This document shows positions 46,384 through 58,700 of a stretch of 64,000 bases of DNA, piece by piece (position 1 is the stretch's first letter; each line of letters starts with the position of its first letter). Position numbers and translations under genes: made by a program. The stretch comes from Polytrichum commune (lineage: Eukaryota; Streptophyta; Polytrichopsida; Polytrichales; Polytrichaceae): positions 5,208,501 through 5,272,500 of the forward strand of contig OX485805.1 of the NCBI GenBank assembly GCA_950295325.1, read 5' to 3'. A model generated the notes under the pieces. It did not search any database. It saw only the letters and a list, made by a program, of their open reading frames with translations, and was not told where the DNA came from.

Positions 46384-46912
46384 TGGGTCGGACTAGTGTG
46401 ACTAGAAGCGTACTAGTGGGACGGACTCCCTAAATGGGCTTAGGTGTAGAACATATTTAAGTGCTTACTTTCTATGCTATTCCAAGTTACTCAAGACATT
46501 GATGGTATTTCCATTATAATTGTATTTCAATCCCAATTAATTCATTCAACTTCCATTCATTCTTCGCATCTTCCCTTCCATTCATAACGAGTTGTCATTT
46601 CATACGCAACTATTTTCATGTATGCCTCACATTTTTGTTCACTTTCATGCCTTTATGTATAATAATAGTAGCATACCATTATACATATGGGATTTTTAGT
46701 CGTCATTACTAGTCCAATTTTGAAATGTGCATCCTTATATAGTCTCATAATCAACAAAAAGTCTCCAATTACCGAATATAATGTTAGATGCCGACCTTGG
46801 TAGTATGATCCGGACTGGATATCTACAACACTTAATATTCATAAGTTTGGTGATCATCATAATTATGAGTTGACGTGTTTTCTTACAATCAAAGGGAACC
46901 AATTATAGAAAA
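46384..46912. other. Noncoding spacer
   Basis: AT-rich sequence with several ACTAGT palindromes near 46,393-46,420. No gene or terminal repeat of element A recognised. Confidence 0.5.
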
Positions 46913-47785
46913 ATGGAAAATCCTCGGCATGTGCCGTTGGGATTAGTCAACTCGCACATGGATGTGCCCAAAGGAGCTCGACTCCAGGATGGGTGTCTAA
47001 AATGCGGCGAGAAACCATCGAAGTTTTTGTATAACAACAACAACACAAGATACCAAGTTCGTGTGTAGTGTTTGCGGATAGATTGTAAGCACAAATACCA
47101 GCTCTTCGCGTTCCGCAAATTGCATCCCAACGGGTACAAGAAAGTGAAGATCACAGAACCGGAGCAGTACGTGGGTTGCGTCAAGGTGTGCCCTGGTTGC
47201 GGCTGTTTCGACGTCAAGTTTTATGGCCTCAACAACAATGATGCGATCCAAGCACGATACAAGTGCCTCAACCCTGCGTGCAAGAAGCTCTTCACACCTT
47301 TTGGTAACTCTCGCAAGAAGAAGCGGAACCACCAAGAATTGACGACCGTGGACTCGCATGTTGTTGACAATGTCGAGTGCATTGAGAGAACGTCGATGAA
47401 TGACTTGCAATATTTGACATCTAATGATCAATCGCCAATGACTCATGTGGTCAATCCGTTGGTGTTCACGCCACGTGCTTATTGTGATGCCACCCTTGAC
47501 TACAGTGGAGTGGGAGCACGTCCAGAAAGATTGGAATCGTGGAATTTTCCATATCATGAGTTTCGTAATGTGCCAATCACTAGTTTGCAAGACGATGATC
47601 AAGTAAATTATGGCTTGCTGTTTCAGACAACTTGTGATTTGAAATCAAGAGATCTTGCAATGGCCTTCATGCCAATTTCGACAATTTTACAATTTGAGGA
47701 CCGCATGTCAATAGTGGTCGCGCCAAATCCAACTCCAAACTACTTGGCAAGAAAATTTGGTATACGCCTTGCCGACTCCAACTGA
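46913..47785 (+). pseudogene. Protein with two Dof-like zinc fingers, interrupted by TAG
   Basis: The frame from the ATG at 46913 runs to a TGA at 47783 with one internal stop, TAG at 47066-47068. Before and around the stop is a Dof-like pattern, CLKCGEKPSKFLYNNNNNTR then YQVRV, stop, CLRIDC. A second such finger follows: CPGCGCFDVKFYGLNNNDAI then QARYKC and C, with a basic KKKRN tail. In Dof proteins CxxC, then KFxYxNN, then RY-C-xx-C is the DNA-binding zinc finger, so these look like diverged relatives with a CxxC-CxxxxC arrangement. The ~150-residue C-terminal part is unrecognised. A CAG-to-TAG change would explain the stop. It may be a broken host gene, a decayed cargo gene of element A, or use an intron I did not find. 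Confidence 0.5.
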
Positions 47786-48449
47786 CTTATTGCAATAAGA
47801 AGATCAACTTGTACACGACGTTTCGACAACTCCAACTAGTTTGCATGAAGATCACAAGCCAACTTGGTAAACTGGTTTGCAAGAAGAAGATCACATGCCA
47901 GATTGAGAAACTAGTGTAATTTGCAAGAAGATCGAGATATGGTATAGTGGATTCTACTTGGCGGTGCTTACTTAGCTCTTATGCTAAACAATGTGCCAAC
48001 TTCTACTTTGGACAATGTGTGTATGGAGGAAAATTTTGACATCCAACATTCTAATTTGTCATCATTGTTAGATTCACAGTTTACCTTCCCGAGTTAGCAA
48101 GTTAGTGAGTAGTTTACATTAAATCTCCATGCTTTGATGTGAAATCAACCAAAAATAAATCCCACCCACAATTGGGTGAGGCTTGGTGTGTCATGGATGG
48201 TTGGAGTTGGCAAAACATGGACTAAGCCTTCTCCACCTAATACTATGGCTCACTATAGTTTTGTCATACCACGATAATTTTGGTCAATGTAATTTTTCTT
48301 GACCTATGCATTCTTTGAGCTCACAATATTTTATGTTCAAAACTAGGAAGAATAAACAATCGATATGTTCTACATACACATGACACACTACGGTTTCATA
48401 AATGTCATATTCATATGATATCAACATTATATGAATGAGGTCTATTATG
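47786..48449. other. Intergenic
   Basis: AT-rich DNA after the Dof-like gene, with short repeated phrases (GAAGATCACA, AACTTGGTAAACT) near 47,800-47,930. Nothing else supported. Confidence 0.5.
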
Positions 48450-49575
48450 AAACTTTGAAATGACATTCTTTGTGATTCATCATAATTACTAGCGGAATGA
48501 GACCACTCCCAATCCAATCCAAGGACCAAAATCATATGTGAGTTCTAAATGCCCATGATAAGATGATCCATTACCTTGCCTCTCAAGGGGACTCATACAC
48601 AAAGGTGATTGTAACAACTAAAATATATAACAATATGGTGAACATTCTAATTCATAGGTTTAATGATTAACACAATTGGGAGGGCCTATATGACCACTTT
48701 AAAAATAAAAAGAATCTTGACTTTGACCTCATAAATTTTGCATCTAAACACCAATTTTTAAACTTGAAATGACAATCTTCATGATTCATTGCTAACCATA
48801 TCAGACCACTCCCAATTCGATCCAACAGTTAAAACCATCTGCGGAGTTGGAAGTGCCCATAATAACATGGTCATATTACCTTGCCTCTCAAGGTGACTCC
48901 TATGCAAAGGTGATTGTAACAACTAAAATTTATAACAATATGGTGAATATTTTTATCCAAAGATTGAATAACTATCAAAATTGGGAGGGCCTGTGTGAAA
49001 GAGAATCTTTGCTTTGACGTCTACCAAATTCCGTGTCCCAACACTCCAATCCGAAGAACTTGAAATGACAATTTTCGTTATGCATTCCTAACTGGATGTG
49101 ACAACCCCCAATCCGATCTACAGCCAAAATTATCTGTGGAGTTAGAAATGCCCTAAATAATAAGGAAAAGCGATCCACAACATTACCTTACCTCTTAAGG
49201 TGGATCCTGTGCCAAGGTGACTTTAACAGCTAAAATCTATAAAAATAGGGTAAACTTAAATATGCTGATCCATAGGGTCAATAATAAACACAATTGAGAG
49301 GGCCTGCTGTGATCACTTTAGCAAGAAAGTGAATCTTCAATTGGACTTCTAATAACTTTTGAGTCTCAACTCCAATTTTAAAACTTGGAATGACAATTTT
49401 TGTGATTCATTCATAATCAGACGAGACAACTCCTGATTCAATCCACAGCCAAAATCATCTGTGGAGTTGGAAGTGCCCAAAATAGTAGGGCATTAGTGAT
49501 CCACAACATTACCTTGACTCTCAAGGTGGCTCCCATGCCAAGGTGATTTCACAGGTAAAATCTACAGATATAAAG
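48450..49575. repeat. Four degenerate tandem copies downstream of NPC1
   Basis: A unit of about 300-325 bp repeats four times (starting near 48,455, 48,755, 49,050 and 49,385). Recurrent blocks are TTGAAATGACAATCTTCATG, ACCACTCCCAAT(C/T)CGATCCA, GGAGTTGGAAGTGCCC, ACCTTGCCTCTCAAGGTG and CAAAATTGGGAGGGCCTG. Copies differ by 10-20 percent by eye. It lies directly 3' of NPC1. Confidence 0.8.
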
Positions 49576-49733
49576 TAAAATAAATACGCTGTTCCAGAAA
49601 CTCAAATGACATTCTTGCAGTACACTCTCGTGAGTGCCTACCCTGTAGTACTTTATCTACAACGGAGAAAACAGATGTAACAATTAATGGAATACAAGCT
49701 TATCTACAACAACATCTTCAACCTATACATGCA

Positions 49734-52700
49734 TCAGTCCATGGACGGAGGTGAAGAAATAGGCGACTCGGCTTTAATCACACCTGATCCTACACTAAAA
49801 TGATGGTCAAAATCCTCCTCTTCGTAGTATAGCGGCTCCCCATTCACAATGTAGGCCTGGATAACCATTGAGCGAGGCCCCGCGAGGCTCAACCATACGG
49901 GTAAGAAAATGAGGCCGTGAAGTGCTCCCAATAGCACAAGCCCCAAGTACATCCGGAAGTAATAAACCTGCATTGACACATAGGCCAAAAAAATTTGAGC
50001 TAGTTCAGCTTCAGATAGGAAAAATTACACTGCAAGGAGGTGTTAAACCTGCATTGGAGTGTTAACACTTAACCCTTGAAGGACCAAGGGGGCTCAATGT
50101 ACCATTTATATACACATTTCCTATAAGCCCCACCAAGGCTTAAAACCATGAGTTTTTATGTTTACGAGTTTTCAACTTTATTTGGTACAATAGACTTATC
50201 CTTTAATTCAACCGGAGTTCTGAAGGGGAGTTGGTTGTTTTTCATGCCAAAATGAGGGAGTTTTGGCTCTCAATGGACTAACAGAGAAAGTTCTTCGTTC
50301 AAACCTCCACACTGACTCCAAGCATGCACGAAAAAACTTACCAAACATGGAAAGCATTGTATGCAAAATCACCAACTCCCAACCAAAACTCTGGTTGAAT
50401 TAAAGGATAAGTCTATTATCTTTTATGTCAAGGAGAAAATAACAATATACTCATGTGTGACATTGATGATCAACATACTATGTATTTGCATTCAAGGGCA
50501 CCCATGTTGTGTAATTGAACCCAAATCTTAAGAAACATTGAGGTACCCATTTGAAAACTGCACTTCAAGAATGAGTTAATTCTAGATAGAGTGACTTTAG
50601 AAATAATCAACTAAAAATAGAAATATGTAGCTCAACACCCTTGTTTTTCTGCATGGATAGGCCCAAGATTAACCCTCAAAGGCTCCAATATACTTTCTAT
50701 ATTCCACATGGTAGATACTACAAATTTCACTTCATCTATGAGAATGAAACACAACCTATGGTCACATGTGACAACGGTGAGAAGATAGACGTGGTATGTA
50801 TCTGAATCTAGGTCATTAATACAAAGCCAAATCTCCTAAATTTCTTTTACACATATTTATGCCACAACCGAAGGTATGCAATTGATACTTGGGTTAATAT
50901 TAGGTGAAGTCACTTTCGACATATCCAACTAAAAATAGAAACCAAGTCCCTTAGACTCCTTCGAATGATATCTTCAAGCCCAGAATGCACGTCTTGGACC
51001 TTTAAGGGCGAAACCGTACAACAAAGTGTGAGCTGAATGGGAAGGATGGGAAGGAAGGAATGTTTAGGTTTTCTGACCTCAAAAATTTCGGAACGCGAAA
51101 AGTAGAGGACTAAAACACCCGCAAACTTTGTGAGAGTGATTCCACTGTGACATATCAAAATCCAACCCAGTATCAGTAGGAGGTGTAAATTAAATGCACA
51201 ACAAAATCTGGGAAAGAGTAAAAATCTGAGCAACCAGGGATTTTAGGGTTCAGGGTTTAAGGTTAAGGATGAAACTGTTATTTTCAAGTTTACCTGAAGA
51301 CTGACGCTCCCATTGTGACAAGAGACTTTGTAGCTCTTTCAGCCCTGTAACCGGTTGACATCTGCAAAAAAATGTATGTGGTCAACAAAGGCAGTAAACT
51401 ACACTCCATATTGCACACAAATCTTGTCAAAACTTTTAAGCCTTCAGATCTTTGTAGTTCTAGATATAGCCAAGAATACCCCTCACACTTTTTGAGTATC
51501 TTTGAAAGATGTGGGTCTTAAATTTGTTACTTTTTTCGATTAGCCCACATCTCCTAAGATATTGAACGAGTGATTAGTACAAGATCATTAGCAAATCCAA
51601 ATCGAGGCTGTAGCCATTCTGCCTAAGAATTTTTGGATCTCATATAAAAATCTCACACATTATTGAAGTAGAGATTCTTTTCTTCCTAAATGATCATATA
51701 GGTCCCCACGATAATGTTGTGTTGAGCCTTCAATAGTTAACAAATTTTGAGCATGTAGCCCAATCACTTTGAAACACATGTCTTTTTGGTGTCCGCTCTT
51801 AGATCCACACCTCACCACAAACCATTCAAATATAGGTGTCCGATTAAGTTAAGTAGCCAAGTCAGACCCCCCTACCTTAGGTCTCTTGAAATGAAGACTG
51901 TTATCTCTGGGAATCTAAAGTGCAAGGCCACTCATGAAGGTTCATGGAAGAGGTGATGCTAGTGAATGGTTACCGTAAAGGCGTGAGTGATGTGGACACA
52001 AAACTCAACAGCAATTCCAATCGACATAACGAGATTCACGACGGAGACAGCATTGAGCTGTATGTCCCAAAGAACCATGAGGCCCTGTACATCCACCAAC
52101 AAAAGCCACCACATTCTTACTGAACACAAAACTCCAAGAGATTCCAACATCTTAGTTTAGTGGCCAATCTCAAAGTATCACAAAGATTATAAACTCACAT
52201 GCTTGGGAACTTTAATTACCAAAATTATTTTTCATGAAAGGGTGTACATAAATCTCACCAGCAAATCAATTATAATCATCGAGATTACAAATACAATTGT
52301 TGCAGCTGTCCAGATACTGAACCACATTCCACAATAGAGGTTAGCAATTGAAGCAGTCAAAACAAGCATGATGAAGTACCAGGTTTAAACAAACTTGCAA
52401 TAAAATTGCTGATAAAAATCGAATCCATTATGAAAGGGCACATGAGGTTTTCACGAAACTGACCTGGTTGTAGTAATAAGACACACTACAAAAACAGCCG
52501 CTGCAACACACAGAAATCCCCAGATGAAGACAATTAGGTTCCCAAAATATTTTTCTATTGGTACTTAGGAGCAATTTAACCTAAATCTTGAGGGCCCGTT
52601 ACGATCGATATCTAAAACCTCTCATTGGTGGAAAATGCTGAGACTGACCCACTTCACTTAACACAAGAGCCTAAGGGACCAAGGAAGTTTAAATGGATGA

Positions 52701-55700
52701 AGTTCACGGCATCCAATGGATAATGTTTCATGGTCAACCAAATTTTGTGTGTGCAAACCTCAAAGAGGTGGGTGCAACATAAAACCAGGAGACCATGACA
52801 CTTCAAAATCTCACAATCCTTGATTGAATAACTTGTGTGGAAGGGATAAATGAATAGGGTGGTGATTTAAATAGCAATTGGTGGAGTGCTGGTCACACAT
52901 GTTTTTACAGTACACTGAAAGGCGCATGACCACATAAATTTCAATTTCAGTTTTAAATGTATGGCCTATGGATGAGTTTCAAGGGCCATCACAATTTCAT
53001 GGTCATGGCCTTTGGTCATAGTGTAAAATGGCCCATAGTCTTTAATGGTGACAAGAATCTCAAAGGCATTTAGTGCCAATAACAATAGATCTGAAAAAAT
53101 CCAGTCTCTTACCCAAAGCAAGCAAGAGGCTGACTATTGTAGTTGTCATGATGTTGAGGTATTGCTCAAAGAAGATGTAGAAAACTGAGTAAGGAAATAC
53201 TTCAATCTGCACAAGTGGCAAGCACCAACAGTAAGCTAGTCTGACACAAAGTGAATATACATATTGGCTAAGGAATGAATAAATCTTGCAATGTGTCTTT
53301 TAAGCTAAGGTATATTGGTCTTATTGGTTACTAATTTCCGTTTAGCCCACTTCTCCTAGGATTTTAAGCACACATTTAGTATGAGATGACTAGCAAATCC
53401 AAATTGTGACTGGCAATTTCCCTCATAATTTTCAGAGATCATGTGAATACCATATTTTAATCAAAATAAAGATTCTCTTTCTTCTTGAATAATCAAATAG
53501 ATTCCCCCCAACTCTGTGAGCATTATAGCTGATATAGTTTTGAGCACGTCATCTAATCTCTACAAAACTCATGTCTTTTTGGTGTTCGTTCTTAGCTCCA
53601 CACCCAACCACACACCACTCAAAAATAGATGTCTGATTAAGTAACCGAATTAGGTCCACTTACCTTAAGTACTGTAATTCTATACATGTTGAAGGCGCTT
53701 GTAGTCTAAACTATCCCATTCAAGAACAAGGAAGTTACACTCGGTCTCAGTAGTTACAGTTTGTGATACTGAATGACATCAATGATGCAACGTATAAATA
53801 CTGACATGGTGAGAAACTCACATTCAATGAGTCAGATAACCTTGTTGTGAAGTCCTTGGCAGCACGTAGTGCATCTATAAAGTCACTCTGAAAAAGTTTT
53901 AAGCAATGAAGTCAATGCAAACACTTCTCAAAGATACTTAATCAGCATATGAACTTTAAAGGCTCCTTAACATTAGTTCATCAAGAAGAATCAGAAATGG
54001 CATCCATCATGATGTGCTATTTGACTTTCGGTATGAAACGGAGAATATACATACCTGCTTGTTAAGAGCAGTGTGATATGACCGAAATTCAGATGCCTTT
54101 ATTACCCCACTTTCAAAACCTACATATGTTCCAATGTACTGGTTTAGAGAGAGGAGTTCAAATGAATAAAATAAAAATCTCCTGGAGGCAACCTAACAAT
54201 TCATTCCAAGGGAGAAAAGATGGGAGACAAGATGGCCGTTAAAGTGTCACAAAATTTACAGCAACAAAAGTGAGGTCAAAGAATTAATTACGTGTAAGGT
54301 CAAGACTGTTTGTGTATGCTCCATGTCCACCCTTAGCGCAGTCTGCAGATGGAAGCGCGTCCAAAAACCATGGCAACTTCTTTTGAAATTGTTCAGTAGA
54401 AGGTCGACCCTCCTTTAAATCTGATTGCAAGAAACACTGCACAAATTGTGGCCAATTTGCAACACAATAACAATCAGTACTGAGCACCATTTACAAGGCC
54501 AACAATCAATTAATAGTATCTTTTTCAAATAAAGAAATATTACAGAAATAAAGGAAGCTTTCCACAGCTCAAAGACACAAAATAGGAGTGGATTGGTACC
54601 GTGGTGCAGTCACTACAAGTGTCACTGAGGCCGCAGTAATCTTCGCCTTCAGGACAGCATGGTGGCTGTCACAAGTCCAAGAAATTTGAGAACAAACACA
54701 ACTCAGAATCTTAGACATAATTAATTTATGGACAATAGGTGTAAAGCATAGACATACAGACACACCGACACTATCTTTCAAAACTACAGTGGATGTGGAA
54801 AGTCTCACATAAAATGCTTGAGAGATTTTCTTGATGGACTTTTGTAGGAAGGGACTCACCAGATGTGACATACATATGTAATAAAGTACTCTACGTGTAA
54901 CTCTTCAAAGTGTTGAGGTCATCGTAAGTGTTACCAGATTAACTGATCAACACTTTTCTAACTTGTTTGACCCACACCTAATACAGCTGTAAGGGTATAT
55001 GACATAGATGGTCATTCATCCAAGTTAAACTGAAACCATCTGCTTGAACATCCATAGAAATTTCATAGAGATTCTTATACCTATTGAAAACATTATGCAA
55101 TTGGATCAGCCAAACCGTACCTGGTCGTCTGGAGGACAATAATTTCCCTCAGGAAACTTTCTACAGCACCCAAAGGCATTCGGTGACAACCATACAAGGA
55201 AATCATCCAACCAAGATGCGGCGGGTCGTGCAATGAAACTTGTGTCTGGTGACAGTGCTGCTCTTGAAATCTGTCAACAATTTTCAGTTAGAAAGAAAAA
55301 GAGTTTAAGAGATCATGGGAGGGGAAACCATGGGACACAAGGTGGATGTGTGTTATTCAGAAACCTTTCTCTCTGCACCCACTTCTTGCAGGATATGATA
55401 CAGACATTTAGTGAGAGATGATTAGCAAATCCGAATCATACCCATGGCCATTTGCCTTTAAATTTCCAGAGCTCTTATGAAATATCTTATTCAATATCAG
55501 AGTGAAGATTCTCCTACTCGTTAAGTGGTCATATAGGTCCCCCCAATCATGCTGACTATTGAGCCTAGAATGGTTAGCATATTTAAGCATGTACTCCAAT
55601 CTCTGTTACACAGATGTCTTTTTGGTGTTCATCCTTAGATTCACACCTAACAACATACTACTCAAATATGTGTGTCCAGATTATTGATATGTTTGAATTA

Positions 55701-58700
55701 GGCACATCCACCTTAGTTTCAACATTTGAACACACATGGCAAATAACACACACGTCTACCCTGAAAAATATTTTTCATGGTGAGTTGAGTGATGTACCTC
55801 ATTAAGCAAAGAATTAGGATCACATTGGCTAATGGAGCACAATTTGTTCGTATGATTGCTCCCAATGCTGCAGAGAAATAGTAGTCAATCAATATGCCCA
55901 CCAATTATTTGAACTCTCCACATAAGTGTAAAAACTACATAATGGGCAAGCCAAATAATAACCAATCAAGTAGACTAGAAATAGCTAATTTTTCCTAAAG
56001 TGTTTGAAGTCAGCCAGATCAGGTGCGTATTCCATAGTTTGTCACCTTTAGCAAGTAATAGGCATAAGGACAAATATACTGCCAAAATATTTCACTGAAC
56101 CTGTAATCGTAGTCCTTCACCACAAAGTACACAGGGGGTCCAACTCGTAGGTACTCAGTTATATTGTCGAAGTAGCCCTGCACAATGAAAAGTATTGTTG
56201 TTCATGCTAGATTCCTTACAAACAAACGTGAGAATATAAGGCAAGAAAGATGCCCTTCCAAATGAATTATCAGCTCCATTTGGAAACTCAAAAGGCCATA
56301 CATAACTGACACAAGAAGGCCAAATAGATAGGATAGCTGTAAAGAAATTGTCGGCTTCAGAATTCCTGAGAAACAACTTGTTTTCATCATTGTAAGAAAC
56401 CAACCTGAAGATAAGAATCGCGAGGCAAAACAATCTTCTGGTTTAGTCCAGGCGAAAGGTGTGGTATCAATGTCTGCAATAAATTCCAAACGTCTTACAA
56501 ATTAACCATAGTTCTTCTCTTACAATGTTCTCACTGTAAACCCTGTGTGATCAAAACCATACATATTTTTCCCTAACCATACTTCTTCATATTTAGAAAG
56601 GATGTACAACTTACAATGCTGGTGAACAATAGAGCGAAAAAGGCTGCTAGAACAAAGGCCTTTACTGCTGGGATATTCAAGATTGGAGCATGGTAATTCT
56701 GCACACAAAATGTCAAACTAAAGATTGTAAAAACCTCTACACATCCCAAAGGAAAGTAGAACCTCAATCAGATATTATTTATATAAGCAGTAAACTCATC
56801 ATAATTTACTCTAACACAGCAGAATGATAATATTGTCAATCAACACTAGAGACCCACATCCCACAGGAGAAATATGTTATTCATACTACTATCACACTGC
56901 CAATATTCTATAGTATTATTGGAGCATTTATTTATAAATAATTATAATAGGAATGGTAATTTACCCTTTCAAATAGTCAGATGTTATTTAATGTGTGAAA
57001 ATCATATATTAATGCACATTTAAATGGTCAATAAACTCTACCTGCATGTAGTGAACAAGTAGCCCAGGTTCACGGTTTTGTTGCCTTCTTGAGGATCCTG
57101 AAAGAGAGAATTGTACTAAGCAACAAGCATATAAACCTCTTCAAGCTTCACAAAATTCTTAAAGCAATAGAGTTATCCTTAAATTCTCTCAAGAACTCAT
57201 GTTTTGGTACAGAGCTTCACCCCACTTTTGAGAATTTATAATGTCTAAGGAGTGTTCAAGTGGTGTCAGAACGCCAATTTTAGTAAATTGGAGTGGAGGT
57301 GTTTGACTTTGGCCAAGAGACGGTTATATTAAAACAAACTTGGCAAACTTTAGAGAGCACCACTCCTTAATCATTATAAATGTCAAAAGTGGGGTGAAAT
57401 CCCTACCAAAACATGGGTTTTCAAAAGGATAACGAGTACTAGACTACTATTATAGGCTACTGCTCAGCAACTTCGCAATCTTATTATCATGTCTTAAAAT
57501 GGAACCTGATCCAGATAATACAGAATACAACAATTCATGAAAATCCACTGTCAATTGATGGAATGTTACCACGAGGATCCTCATCAATTTCCAACGTCCC
57601 AACAGAGATACAAGGGAAGCAATCCACACGACCGCTTTCACTTCTGCGGAAGTCAAGAGTGAGGAGTGCTACAAATGCAGTAATTTGAAGCAGGTAATCA
57701 AGTAACACTGCCACCGCTGCACATCGTCACCACACATCATATCGTTAGTGTGAAGCACCACGTGAAATGCACTGCACACCAATGAATGTTCAGGGGAGAA
57801 AATAACCTAGAGTAAAGAGAATAACAACCTCCAAATCTTGACTACTCTACGTGCAGGTCAGACACATGTCATCATATGGTCAGTTGGAACCTCTTAAAAA
57901 GATGACGTTAAAATTGACTTCAGGCAAAGACATGCCCAACCAGACCTGAACGTAAGGTAGGCTAAACAGTACGCATCAGAATAACCACTCTGCAAATTGC
58001 TTGCAGTGCTATAATCTTACCACTGTGAATGTGCCAACTATTTAGGATTTGGGGGTTGAAGATTCAGATTAAGAGCTCAACAAGATGCATCTATAACACG
58101 AAAGGAATCAGAGATGGATCCATATTTCTATCCCAAACACATCCATTGGTTGCAGGGGAACATTACTACTAAAAGTCATGTTAGTAGTCGTCCGTGACAT
58201 GCATATGTAGAATCTTGGATAGGATACTCAAAGTGGCAGCAAACATTGAGAATACTGTTGATTTACAATTGTATATGTGCCAACTATTTAAAATACGGTT
58301 AAGCGGTCAAGAGTTCAACTGGATTCATCTATAAAACAAAAGAAATTAGAGATGAATCCAAATTTCTATCCCATACATGCCCGTTGCTTGCAGGGAAACG
58401 ATTGAAGCTACTAAAAGTCGTCTTATCAGTCATCGATGACATATGTTATGTAGAAAATTGGAAAGAAAATTTGCAGTACCAGCAAACATGGAGAAGACTT
58501 TGCATGCAGGCATGGGTGTGAATGTCCCGACTGTGAAAGCCAAAACCTCAGCCAAGCTTGCAAGTGTAATAGAAGGCCCAACTTCAGCGAGGGCGAGACC
58601 AATCCGTTCCTCTAGTTGCAAGTTCAGGTCTTGCCGCTTTAAAGCATTGACCATTATGCACATGTTATCCACTCCAACCTGCCGACAAAGAAGCAGAAAC

